DNA of 64,000 nt from Bacteroides sp. (GTDB lineage Bacteria > Bacteroidota > Bacteroidia > Bacteroidales > UBA7960): positions 1 to 64,000 of the forward strand of contig JAZBOS010000109.1 in assembly GCA_036351255.1 (NCBI GenBank). Reading direction: 5' to 3'. The position numbers were made by a program, and so were the translations under genes. Every line of letters begins with the position of its first letter. The first letter of the stretch is position 1. Below, piece after piece: positions 1 to 8,227 of the stretch. The notes beneath the pieces were generated by a model, which saw only the letters and a program-made list of their open reading frames with translations, ran no database searches and was not told where the DNA came from.

Positions 1-30
1 ATCCCTAACCCCTGACCCCTAATCCCTGAA

Positions 31-1185
31 ATGATGAGTATTGACTTCAACCGCATTCCCTCGCCCTGCTATGTGCTCGACGAGACCTTGCTCCGGATAA
101 ACCTTGAAATCCTGAAACTGGTGCAGGAGGAGGCAGGGGTGGAGATCATCTGCGCCCTGAAAGGTTATTCGATGTGGAGTACTTTTCCGCTGGTGGGTGA
201 ATACCTGAGCGGAGCCACCGCCAGTTCACTCCACGAGGCCCGTCTGATCTTCGAGGAAATGGGTGTGAAGGCCCATACCTATTGCCCTGTTTATATGGAT
301 GACGAGTTTGAGGCTATCCTGCAATACAGCAGCCATGTTACCTTTAACTCCCTTGGCCAGTATGAAAAATACAAAGACCGGGTAAAGGCTTTTCCCCAGC
401 CTGTGTCCATGGGCCTGCGTATCAACCCCGAATATTCGGAAGTAGAAACCGACCTTTACAACCCTGCGGTACCTGGTTCAAGACTTGGCATCACCATTGA
501 CCAGCTTGGCGACACCCTTCCCGAAGGCATTGATGGCCTGCATTTTCACGTGTTGTGTGAGAACGACAGCTTTGTCCTCGAACGTACCCTTGAGAAGGTG
601 GAAGAAAAATTCGCTCACCTGATCAGGCAGGCCAAATGGTTTAATATGGGAGGGGGCCACCACATTACGCGCAAGGACTACGATGTGAAGCACCTGGTTT
701 GCCTGCTTACGGAATTCCGTGAGCGTTATCCCAATCTGGAAACCATTATCCTCGAGCCCGGGGAAGCCGTAGGATGGCAAACCGGTTACCTGGTGGCCTC
801 GGTTTTGGATATCATTGAGAAGCCCGATATGCGCATTGCCATGCTGGATGTGAGCTTCTCGGCCCATATGCCCGACTGCCTCGAGATGCCCTATAAGCCC
901 CACATTCTGGGTGCTACCGATGCCGTAGAAGGTCAAACCGTATATCGCCTTGGAGGTACTACCTGCCTGGCAGGCGACTATATGGGAATGGGTGATTACA
1001 GTTTTGGCAATGAATTAAAGGTGGGCGACAAAGTTGTTTTCGACGACATGATCCACTATACCATGGTGAAAACAACTTTTTTCAATGGAGTCAAACATCC
1101 GAACATTGGGATATGGCGCGGCAAGGGTGAGTTTGTTCTTTTACGCCAGTTTGGTTACGAAGATTACAAGGGCAAGCTTTCCTAA
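31..1185 (+). CDS. nspC: Carboxynorspermidine/carboxyspermidine decarboxylase
   Basis: PLP-dependent decarboxylase of the fold-III (alanine racemase-like) family that removes CO2 from carboxy(nor)spermidine, the last step of the alternative polyamine route; cytoplasmic. The N-terminus has the CALKGYS segment with the likely PLP lysine at K44, a glycine-rich MGGGHH phosphate-binding segment near residue 208, and EPGEAVGW near 250. At 384 residues it has the usual NspC length. Translation can start at 31 or at the adjacent Met codon at 34. The partner carboxyspermidine dehydrogenase is not in the window and could lie just upstream. It converges with the next gene, with only 9 bp between stop codons. 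Confidence 0.93.
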   Translation: MMSIDFNRIPSPCYVLDETLLRINLEILKLVQEEAGVEIICALKGYSMWSTFPLVGEYLSGATASSLHEARLIFEEMGVKAHTYCPVYMDDEFEAILQYSSHVTFNSLGQYEKYKDRVKAFPQPVSMGLRINPEYSEVETDLYNPAVPGSRLGITIDQLGDTLPEGIDGLHFHVLCENDSFVLERTLEKVEEKFAHLIRQAKWFNMGGGHHITRKDYDVKHLVCLLTEFRERYPNLETIILEPGEAVGWQTGYLVASVLDIIEKPDMRIAMLDVSFSAHMPDCLEMPYKPHILGATDAVEGQTVYRLGGTTCLAGDYMGMGDYSFGNELKVGDKVVFDDMIHYTMVKTTFFNGVKHPNIGIWRGKGEFVLLRQFGYEDYKGKLS

Positions 1186-1194
1186 AGCAATAAC

Positions 1195-2103
1195 CTAACG
1201 CAGGCCGCAAGCGGCGATAAGCTTTAAGGCCTCCCCGGGCGTTTCCTGTTTAAGAAGCGCCCGGATCTTTTTATGGATGGTCTTTGTCCTGGCCTCCGGT
1301 TCTTCTGGCAGGGAAATAAGGAACCCAGCCATCGCGCTTTGCTTAGCAAAAGCTTCCACTTCTTCCTGGCTAGGCCATTGAGTTTGCCCGGCCAGCAGGG
1401 CAAGATCCTGTCCACTGAGAATGGAACTTTTCCTGACCGACTCAGGCAGGGCATCGAACCCAAGCGCCAGTTCACTCCGGGGCTGAACCACCTCGAACAG
1501 GCTGGATGCATCCACCCGCGCATAGCTATAGCCTCCCAGCCTGCCAATAAGCTCCATCGCTTCCGGAATAATCTTCTGCTCGGGACCAATGATCCGTTCA
1601 TCCAGATGAATCAAGACCGCTTCGGCGATGATCAGGTTGGCTGCCCCTGGATGGTCACCCAAGGCTTTGATCTCAAGAATTTTACACTCAAAGTGTACCG
1701 GACTTTCCTTCACCCGGTATGGTTTAACCCGCTCAGAAACCAGGGGGGTAAAGCCGGATTTCTCAAATTCGTTGACCCCCTGCTCATAATCCAGTCCTGC
1801 AAGGGCCATTTGACGGGCCATGCTGTAAGTGACCAGGTTGATCACCAGCTCTCCCGTCTCCCGGATATTCTGAAGGGTGTCCTTGGGTTTGCCATCGCGC
1901 ACCCTGCTGTTGGCCGAGAAGATGAGCACGGGCGGGGTGCTGCTGAAAACGTTAAAGAAACTGTAGGGAGCCAGGTTAGGCCTGCCTTCCCGGTCAAGGG
2001 TGCTGACAAAGGCAATGGGACGGGGCCCTATCGTGCCAAGCACAAATTGCGAACGCTGCCGGGGGTCCAGTTTTGAAGGGTCGAAAGTTTTCATTAATCT
2101 CAT
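1195..2103 (-). CDS. Flavin reductase-like (FMN-binding split-barrel) protein
   Basis: Residues about 1-200 form a flavin reductase-like domain: the TIGPRPIAFVST and NLAPYSFFN segments are typical of the FMN-binding split barrel seen in flavin reductases and nitrilotriacetate monooxygenase component B. Residues about 200-302 are a C-terminal extension that I do not recognise. The protein is cytoplasmic, with no signal peptide. Start is Met at 2103 or Met four codons in at 2094; the latter fits the family equally well. The substrate cannot be told from sequence. It is transcribed away from the LapA-like gene after a 74-bp gap and converges on nspC. Confidence 0.8.
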   Translation of the reverse strand: MRLMKTFDPSKLDPRQRSQFVLGTIGPRPIAFVSTLDREGRPNLAPYSFFNVFSSTPPVLIFSANSRVRDGKPKDTLQNIRETGELVINLVTYSMARQMALAGLDYEQGVNEFEKSGFTPLVSERVKPYRVKESPVHFECKILEIKALGDHPGAANLIIAEAVLIHLDERIIGPEQKIIPEAMELIGRLGGYSYARVDASSLFEVVQPRSELALGFDALPESVRKSSILSGQDLALLAGQTQWPSQEEVEAFAKQSAMAGFLISLPEEPEARTKTIHKKIRALLKQETPGEALKLIAACGLR

Positions 2104-2177
2104 GGGGCAAATAACAGATTAACCGGGAGCTCAGGCAACCGGCGGATGAATATTCAGACAATGGGAAAGAAACTTGC

Positions 2178-2444
2178 TTATTCTTCAGAGTACTTTACTC
2201 CAGGAGTTGTCTTTTTTTCGGCCATTGTTCTGCGCGTTTGCCTCAGGAAACTCCAGAACCATCCTGAGAAAAATCCCAGGATGAAAATTACCAGGAAAAC
2301 AATGAATGACCGCCCTTCTACCTTGAGCCCAAAGATATTTATGTTTACAGGTTGCCAGTTCTGAACAATAAAAACAACCAGCAAAATGGCAATGATGACA
2401 TAAAGGATCATCAACAATACATTCGTGGTTTTTTTCTTTTCCAT
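2178..2444 (-). CDS. LapA/DUF1049-type small membrane protein
   Basis: An 88-residue protein with two hydrophobic segments (about residues 8-28 and 46-66) separated by a short loop with NWQPVNINIFG, the pattern of the lipopolysaccharide-assembly-protein-A (DUF1049) family. A basic, charged tail (RQTRRTMAEKK) follows the second segment. In Enterobacteria LapA works with LapB in controlling LPS synthesis; no LapB is visible here, so that role is not shown. It lies 98 bp downstream of the DUF819 gene on the same strand and could share its transcript. Confidence 0.72.
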   Translation of the reverse strand: MEKKKTTNVLLMILYVIIAILLVVFIVQNWQPVNINIFGLKVEGRSFIVFLVIFILGFFSGWFWSFLRQTRRTMAEKKTTPGVKYSEE

Positions 2445-2542
2445 GATTCTTTTGTTTTATTTGAGTCGGAAATATTTTTTCAAAAATGGTTCTTCAAGAT
2501 TGTTTTCTCTATGCTAATCAGGAATAGACCTTATTTTTCCGT

Positions 2543-3793
2543 TTACCTGAGCAAATAGGCAATGGTTACTCCAAGGTAGTTGCCAATGGCGTAACCAATA
2601 ATTCCGATGGTCATTCCTGAAACGATCACCTGCTTGTTGCCAATAGAACCAGCAATGACCGGCACAAAAGCAGGCGAACAGATAAAGGCCGTGGAGGTGA
2701 TCATGGTGGTGTCGGCATCGACCTTGAATATTTTGCTCAACAGCACGTGCAAAAATAAGGATCCGAATACGGCCAGGGTCACGTAGGCGAACAGGCCTGG
2801 GGTGATACCGCCAAAGTTCCTGATATCTGCCATGGAAGATACCACCAAACTGAAGACCAGGATGAAGTACATGCCGGCATCAAAGGTTTTGTCAATGCGG
2901 TTAATCCCCGGAATTAAAGAGGCAATGATGCCCAGGGTGGTTATGGTCAGGATCACTACAGACATTTCCATGCTTTTGGGCAGAATCATGCTTAATCCTA
3001 CGCCTGCTCCAAAGATCAGGATGGCCAAACCGATGGCTTTGAGCAGAGGAAGGAAATATTTTCGCTGGAAAACATGGAAAAAGGGCCTTTTTACCTTTTG
3101 CTCGGCGGCGACAAAGACTTCTGCAAAGGCCGGGAACTTGGGCAGAAACTTATGAAAAACCCGCTGACCGATAGAAATCAGGAATGCCAGGTAAAATACA
3201 CCAACCACCAGGTCGTAGGTGTGTGTCAGGATGTAGATCTCAGGATCCACATCCAGGGCCAGTTTGATGGAAGCAAGGTTAGGCGTCCCGCCGGTATAGA
3301 CCCCGATTAGCATTCCAGCCACTTTCCACAGGTCTTTGGTGCCGGTATGCTGGAAAATGTAAAATCCTGCAACAATGACCGTAACCACCGCTACCAGCCC
3401 AGTCAACAATGAAACCAGTGTTTTTCCAGCTACCTTTTTCCAATGATTGATGTTGGTTGAGAAAAGCATGAGCGGGATAGCCAGAAGTACCGTGATGGTC
3501 ATAAGCATATCACGAAGCTTATATACCCTGAAAGCCATCACATCCCTTGCCGTTATTTCTCCACCCGCTTCCATTGCCTGCATCTCAGCAAGGGTAGTGC
3601 CAGGCTGGTTGAGCAGGATGTTGTTAACGACCTCGCCCGCACTTGGAATCAGACCGATATTACCCAGGATCAGCCCGACCAGGTAAGCGATGATGACCGA
3701 TCCAATCCGGTCAGCAGTCCTGTAACGGTAAGTCAGGTAAAGGATCAGAACGGGGGTCAGAACATAAAACAACGCCAGTAAAATCATCTCCAT
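2543..3793 (-). CDS. DUF819-family polytopic membrane protein
   Basis: A 416-residue inner-membrane protein with about ten to eleven hydrophobic segments. The GGTPNLASIKLALD segment near residue 165 and a second GMTIGIIGYAIGNYLG segment at the C-terminus fit the DUF819 (YjcL-like) family, whose internal symmetry resembles secondary transporters. Substrate unknown. A promoter with TTTG, 19-bp spacer and TACAATTG sits 32 bp upstream and supports the chosen Met at 3793. It diverges from the M49 peptidase gene across 181 bp. Confidence 0.7.
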   Translation of the reverse strand: MEMILLALFYVLTPVLILYLTYRYRTADRIGSVIIAYLVGLILGNIGLIPSAGEVVNNILLNQPGTTLAEMQAMEAGGEITARDVMAFRVYKLRDMLMTITVLLAIPLMLFSTNINHWKKVAGKTLVSLLTGLVAVVTVIVAGFYIFQHTGTKDLWKVAGMLIGVYTGGTPNLASIKLALDVDPEIYILTHTYDLVVGVFYLAFLISIGQRVFHKFLPKFPAFAEVFVAAEQKVKRPFFHVFQRKYFLPLLKAIGLAILIFGAGVGLSMILPKSMEMSVVILTITTLGIIASLIPGINRIDKTFDAGMYFILVFSLVVSSMADIRNFGGITPGLFAYVTLAVFGSLFLHVLLSKIFKVDADTTMITSTAFICSPAFVPVIAGSIGNKQVIVSGMTIGIIGYAIGNYLGVTIAYLLR

Positions 3794-3824
3794 AGTGGTT
3801 CGCTTTTGGTTTACCTGTTGAAAA

Positions 3825-3855
3825 CAATTGTATAAAGTTAAATTTTTTTAACAAA
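3825..3855 (-). promoter_or_regulatory. Bacteroidota-type promoter for the DUF819 gene
   Basis: On the minus strand a -33 TTTG (3852-3855) is followed after exactly 19 bp by TACAATTG (3825-3832), one base off the Bacteroidota -7 consensus TAnnTTTG. The predicted transcript would begin near 3818, about 25 nt before the start codon. Confidence 0.45.
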
Positions 3856-3925
3856 TGCGGTATTTCCCCTGAGGGCCTCCATTAAAATTATTAATATTCG
3901 ATGCCCAAGGCCCTGTAATTATTAG

Positions 3926-3933
3926 TAATTTTG
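3926..3933 (+). promoter_or_regulatory. Promoter -7 box for the M49 peptidase gene
   Basis: TAATTTTG is an exact TAnnTTTG match about 42 bp upstream of the start codon at 3975. No clear TTG -33 element is visible at the expected spacing, so the call rests on the -7 box and its position. Confidence 0.4.
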
Positions 3934-3974
3934 AAGTCTCACAACATTTTTTTCCAACTCAAATCATCCAACCA

Positions 3975-5612
3975 ATGAAACAGTTCTCTTTATTGTTACT
4001 TTCGGCGATCCTGGCTTTCGGGGCCCTGACCGGATGCGCGCCAAAAACCGATGAATACTCTGAAACGATGAAAGCGAAGCTTGAACAGTTTAAAGAAGTG
4101 ACCCTTACCACAGATCTGTCGTGGTTAAGTGAAAATGAACGTGAAATGATCAGCATCCTGATCGATGCTGCCGACCTGATGGACGAGGTGTTCTGGCTTC
4201 AGGCCTATGGCGACAAGGAAACGCTGATGGAACAGCTCGATAACGAATTTGCCCGCCAATATGCCGCCATCCATTACGGTCCTTGGGACCGCCTCGATGG
4301 CATGGCCCCCTTTGTTCCCGAAGTGGGAGAGAAGCCCGAGGGAGCCAATTTCTATCCCCTCGACATGACCAAGGAAGAGTTTGAAGCCTGGGAAGATCCT
4401 GATAAAACCAGTCTTTACACGGTGATACGCCGCGATGAAGCCGGCAACCTGGTGAGTGTGCCTTATTCACAGGCCTATGCCGAACAGCATCAAAAGGCTG
4501 CTGAGTTGTTGCGTCAAGCCGCTGAACTGGCCGAAGACGAAGGCCTTAAGACCTACCTGCTGGCCCGCGCCGAGGCTCTCCTCAACGACGACTACCAGCC
4601 CAGCGATTTTGCCTGGATGGCCATGAAAGAAAGCAATATTGACTTTGTGGTTGGCCCCATCGAAAACTATGAAGACCGCCTCTTTGGTTATAAAGCAGCC
4701 AATGAAGCCTTTGTGCTGGTCAAAGACCCCGAATGGAGCGCCCGTCTGGTGAAGTTTAATGCGATGCTTCCCGATCTGCAGGCCGGCTTGCCCGTTCCTG
4801 CACAATACAAGGCTGAAACCCCTGGTACGGATGCCGATATGAATGTTTATTATGCCCTGTATTATGCGGGCGACTGCAATGCAGGCAGCAAAACCATTGC
4901 CATCAACCTGCCCAATGACCCTGAGATCCACGTCAGTGTAGGTACGCGTAAGTTGCAGCTCAAGAATTCCATGCAGGCAAAATTCGAAAATATCCTGGTG
5001 CCGATTGCCAATATGCTTATTGATGAGAGCCAGCGCCACCACATCAAATTTGATGCCTTCTTTGAGAACACCACCTTCCACGAGGTTTCGCACGGAATGG
5101 GCGTTAAAAATACCATCAATGGTCAGGGGCCCATGCGTGAAGCCCTGCGCGAATATTACAGCCCCATCGAAGAAGCCAAAGCCGACATCATGGGTTTGTA
5201 CCTGGTTACAAAACTCTATGAAATGGGTGAGATTACCAGCGGTGAGGTGATGGACAACTATGTAACCTTCTTTGCCGGGATCTTCCGTAGCAGCCGTTTT
5301 GGTGCCAGCAGCGCCCACGGACGCGCCAACATGTTAACGATGAAGTATTTCGCTGACCGCAACGCTTTTGTTTATCAGGAAAACGGTACTTACCTGGTGA
5401 ATTTTGAAGCCATGCGTGATGCCGTATTTGCGCTGGTAGCCGACATCCTGATGGTTCAGGGCGATGGCAACTACGCCGAAGCCAAAAGCTGGGTGGACAG
5501 TGATGGTGTGATGACGGATCAGCTCCGCAAGGACCTTGAAAAAGTCAATGCTGCCGGAATCCCTGTTGATATTGTTTTCAAACAAGGTAAAGAAGTTCTT
5601 GGCCTGAATTAA
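3975..5612 (+). CDS. M49 (dipeptidyl peptidase III)-like zinc peptidase lipoprotein
   Basis: A 545-residue lipoprotein: the signal sequence ends in the lipobox LTGC with Cys21. The zinc site is HEVSH at residues 369-373, followed by EEAKAD (E399-D404), which matches the second-ligand motif EECRAE of dipeptidyl peptidase III. Classical M49 enzymes have a six-residue HExxGH; this one has the five-residue HExxH spacing. The expected activity is removal of dipeptides from peptide N-termini, here anchored in the envelope rather than cytosolic. The protein is shorter than animal DPP III (over 700 residues). Start: first Met of a good lipoprotein signal. It stands alone, followed by a terminator-like hairpin. 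Confidence 0.82.
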   Translation: MKQFSLLLLSAILAFGALTGCAPKTDEYSETMKAKLEQFKEVTLTTDLSWLSENEREMISILIDAADLMDEVFWLQAYGDKETLMEQLDNEFARQYAAIHYGPWDRLDGMAPFVPEVGEKPEGANFYPLDMTKEEFEAWEDPDKTSLYTVIRRDEAGNLVSVPYSQAYAEQHQKAAELLRQAAELAEDEGLKTYLLARAEALLNDDYQPSDFAWMAMKESNIDFVVGPIENYEDRLFGYKAANEAFVLVKDPEWSARLVKFNAMLPDLQAGLPVPAQYKAETPGTDADMNVYYALYYAGDCNAGSKTIAINLPNDPEIHVSVGTRKLQLKNSMQAKFENILVPIANMLIDESQRHHIKFDAFFENTTFHEVSHGMGVKNTINGQGPMREALREYYSPIEEAKADIMGLYLVTKLYEMGEITSGEVMDNYVTFFAGIFRSSRFGASSAHGRANMLTMKYFADRNAFVYQENGTYLVNFEAMRDAVFALVADILMVQGDGNYAEAKSWVDSDGVMTDQLRKDLEKVNAAGIPVDIVFKQGKEVLGLN

Positions 5613-5635
5613 AGGTGAGATTCATCTTATTGATG

Positions 5636-5678
5636 CCGGCTTTCCTGAGCGTTCCATAAGGACTTTCAGGGAAGCCGG
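5636..5678 (+). terminator. Hairpin terminator after the M49 gene
   Basis: Arms 5636-5648 (CCGGCTTTCCTGA) and 5666-5678 (TCAGGGAAGCCGG) pair over 13 bp with one G-T wobble and a 17-nt loop. The following TTACTTTT is only moderately T-rich. Confidence 0.55.
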
Positions 5679-5726
5679 TTACTTTTACCCTTTCAGGGAA
5701 GGACCAATTTCTTATTCCAACCATAG

Positions 5727-5772
5727 TTTAACCGGTGTTTAACCGTTTTTAAACGGTTAAACACCGGTTAAA
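5727..5772. repeat. 46-bp perfect palindrome, copy 1
   Basis: Two 22-bp arms (5727-5748 and 5751-5772) are exact reverse complements around a central TT. The outer part reads TTTAACCGGTGTTTA. A second 46-bp palindrome starting with the same sequence lies at 24750-24795. It sits between two plus-strand peptidase genes, just after the hairpin at 5636-5678, and has no T-tract, so a plain terminator is unlikely. Confidence 0.85.
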
Positions 5773-5975
5773 ATATGAGCCTGTTATCTCTTTTCACCGG
5801 GGTTAATCTTTGGCAGATTGAAATGATCTTGGGATTTTTTTGATTCATTGTTGGGGAATGGCCCGGTTTTTGAAAAAAGAATATTCAAAAAACATTATTT
5901 TTACACCCCATCAGGCATCGCCCTTTCCAGACAGTAAGGATACCTGACATTTTTTTCATTTATTAATTTGCAGCT

Positions 5976-7655
5976 ATGAGAATATTGAAATCGATTTTTA
6001 CCCTGTTGATGGTTTTTGCCCTTCAGGGTGCTTTTGGACAACAAGCCTTTGATTTTTCTGATGAGGGGGTGCTTGAGCGCCTGAAGAAGGATATTAACAC
6101 CCTTGCCGACGAGCGTATGGAGGGCCGTGAGGCCGGAACACCCGGTGAACGGATGGCCGCTGAGTACATTGCCATGCGCATGAGGGAAGCGGGCCTGAAA
6201 CCTATGATCAATGGCTCGTTTTTTCAGGAGGTACCTTTCCCGGGTGATTTTATCGAAGGCCCTGATAATTACCTGGTCATTGAAGGGGTTACTTTTACTT
6301 TCAATGAAGACTTTTTTGCCCTGCCCAATACTGGCAATGCCGCAGTGAATGCTCCGGCTGTGTACGCCAGTTTTGGCCTTGAAGGGGTGGAAGGAATTGA
6401 CAATTATAAAGACCTTGGCAGCATCGAAGGGCGCGTGGTGGTGCTGGAGTATTATTCCCCTGAAGGGTTGAATGAAAAACTGGGCATTTCTGCACGCGAG
6501 GCATTGGCACAAAAGCTTGAACTCGCAGTAAAGAAAGGTGCCGCAGGCATCATTCTGGTGAATACCCTTTCGTGGCAATCAGATCCGCGCATCAGCCTCC
6601 GGATGGATGTGCCGCGCGAAGCCATCCCGGTGGTGTATGGCAGTGAACGGGTAAAGGACGCCATTCTGGCAGCTGCAGGGGTGGAAGTGCTTTTGTCGAC
6701 AGAACTGGAGCGAGAGATGCATACCGGCTACAATGTGGCAGGTTATTGGGACAATGGCGCTCCCACCACAGTGGTTATTGGCGGGCATTTCGACCACCTG
6801 GGCTATGGCGGATCGGGCTCGCGCAGTCCGGGGGAACATGTCATTCACCCCGGTGCCGACGACAATGCCAGCGGAACAGCGGGGATGCTGGAAGCAGCCC
6901 GTTACCTGGTGCAATCAGACCTGAAAAAGCATAACTATGTTTTCATTGCCTTTACGGCTGAGGAGAAAGGCCTGATCGGCAGCCGCTATTTTGCCGAGAG
7001 TGATGCCTATGATATGAGCAAGGTAAACTATATGCTGAATTTTGATATGCTGGGCCGCCTGACCGATTACAACCTGTCGCTGATCGGCACCGGCACCACG
7101 CCCAGCTGGGAAACTGTCATCGACCGGGTAGCTCCCGAACATTTTAACATCCGCAAAAGCCCCGGCGGTCTGGGTGGATCCGACCATACTGCATTTTACC
7201 TGAAAGACATCCCTGTATTGTTTTTCTTTACGGGCATCCACGACGATTACCACAGGCCTGGTGATACGCCCGAAAAGGTGAACTACCAGGGCACCCTGGA
7301 GATCATGAAGTTTACCTACGATCTGATGCGAGTGTTGGAAGAAGAAGAGCGGCTGGCATTTACCCCCACCCAGTCGAACGACACGCGTCGTCGCCGCACA
7401 GAAGGTGTTACCCTTGGGCTGATGCCAGATCATGTATATTCAGGGGAAGGGCTTAAGATACAGGCCGTGATTGATGACCGCCCGGCGCAAAAGGCCGGAA
7501 TAGCCAACGGAGATGTGGTCATTCGTATCGATGAGGAGGAGATCCGGGAGATCCAGACCTATATGCGCGCCCTGGGTAACCTGAAAGCCGGAAGTAAGGC
7601 AATGATTACCGTGAAGAGGGGAGAAGAAGAAATGACCTTCGAGGTTCAGCTGTAA
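5976..7655 (+). CDS. Secreted M28 metallopeptidase with PA and PDZ domains
   Basis: A 559-residue exported peptidase with a signal peptide ending near residue 22 (GAFGQ). A protease-associated (PA) domain spans roughly residues 100-215. The M28 zinc aminopeptidase domain follows: HFDH (H271), ADDN (D295/D296), AEE (E329/E330), FDMLG and SDHTAF supply the usual His-Asp-Glu-Asp-His ligands and the catalytic Glu. The last 80 residues, starting about VTLGLMPDHV, form a PDZ domain. All metal ligands are present, so it should be active. Likely role: peptide trimming in the periplasm or outside the cell, with PDZ and PA restricting access or localisation (inference). Confidence 0.92.
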   Translation: MRILKSIFTLLMVFALQGAFGQQAFDFSDEGVLERLKKDINTLADERMEGREAGTPGERMAAEYIAMRMREAGLKPMINGSFFQEVPFPGDFIEGPDNYLVIEGVTFTFNEDFFALPNTGNAAVNAPAVYASFGLEGVEGIDNYKDLGSIEGRVVVLEYYSPEGLNEKLGISAREALAQKLELAVKKGAAGIILVNTLSWQSDPRISLRMDVPREAIPVVYGSERVKDAILAAAGVEVLLSTELEREMHTGYNVAGYWDNGAPTTVVIGGHFDHLGYGGSGSRSPGEHVIHPGADDNASGTAGMLEAARYLVQSDLKKHNYVFIAFTAEEKGLIGSRYFAESDAYDMSKVNYMLNFDMLGRLTDYNLSLIGTGTTPSWETVIDRVAPEHFNIRKSPGGLGGSDHTAFYLKDIPVLFFFTGIHDDYHRPGDTPEKVNYQGTLEIMKFTYDLMRVLEEEERLAFTPTQSNDTRRRRTEGVTLGLMPDHVYSGEGLKIQAVIDDRPAQKAGIANGDVVIRIDEEEIREIQTYMRALGNLKAGSKAMITVKRGEEEMTFEVQL

Positions 7656-7673
7656 CCTTCCTTTAAAAAAAAT

Positions 7674-7714
7674 AACAGGCAAGCCCGCCGGTGTTCCGGA
7701 ATGGCTTGCCTGTT
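7674..7714. terminator. Bidirectional terminator between the M28 gene and pyrI
   Basis: Perfect 12-bp stem AACAGGCAAGCC (7674-7685) with GGCTTGCCTGTT (7703-7714) and a 17-nt loop. A T-run follows on the plus strand, and an A-run precedes it at 7665-7672, giving a T-run on the minus strand. It serves both converging genes. Confidence 0.85.
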
Positions 7715-7731
7715 GGTTTTTTGGCATAGGG

Positions 7732-8193
7732 CTATATGAACTCCATATTGCTCCTGCGGGTAATCTTTTCGCAGAAGTGGCATTTCAGCCTCAGGTCTTC
7801 CTTTTCGACCACGGTAAAGCGCCTGGTCACCTGTTCGTGATTGGTGACGCAATTGGGGTTGAAGCATTTGACAATGCCGGTGACCTGGGCAGGGATTTCC
7901 ACGACCTTCTTGCTGCTCACCCGGAAGTCCCTGATCTCAATGATGGAAGCGTGAGGGGCCACCAGGGCGATCTTGTTGAGTTCTTCTGGCAAAAAGAATT
8001 TATTGCTAACCTTGATAAGGCCTTTGGTGCCGTATTTCTTGCTTTCGAGATTGGTGGCAAAAAGCACCATGCTGTCGAAACTGTCGAGTTTCAGCATGCG
8101 AATAACCTGGAATACAGCATTGGAGGGGATATGGTCAATGACTGTGCCGTTTTCGATGGCTGATACCTTTAATTCCTTAATTTTCTCACTCAT
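7732..8193 (-). CDS. pyrI: Aspartate carbamoyltransferase regulatory subunit
   Basis: The 153-residue regulatory chain of aspartate transcarbamoylase, which binds nucleotide effectors at its N-terminal domain and docks on PyrB through a C-terminal zinc domain. The four zinc cysteines are visible: C110 and C115 (CFNPNC) and C138 and C141 (CHFC). Length equals that of the E. coli PyrI. It lies 34 bp downstream of pyrB, so the two form a pyrBI operon and the enzyme is expected to be the allosteric dodecamer type. Confidence 0.96.
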   Translation of the reverse strand: MSEKIKELKVSAIENGTVIDHIPSNAVFQVIRMLKLDSFDSMVLFATNLESKKYGTKGLIKVSNKFFLPEELNKIALVAPHASIIEIRDFRVSSKKVVEIPAQVTGIVKCFNPNCVTNHEQVTRRFTVVEKEDLRLKCHFCEKITRRSNMEFI

Positions 8194-8227
8194 TGTATAT
8201 GGGGTTGTTGATGGTTATGTGAATGAA

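Noticed and set aside
1273..2076. 267-residue open frame antisense to the flavin reductase-like gene
   Set aside because: No domain; the opposite strand shows the split-barrel signature throughout.
4467..5318. 283-residue open frame antisense to the M49 peptidase gene
   Set aside because: The M49 reading has lipobox and zinc motifs; the antisense frame has no recognisable domain or promoter.
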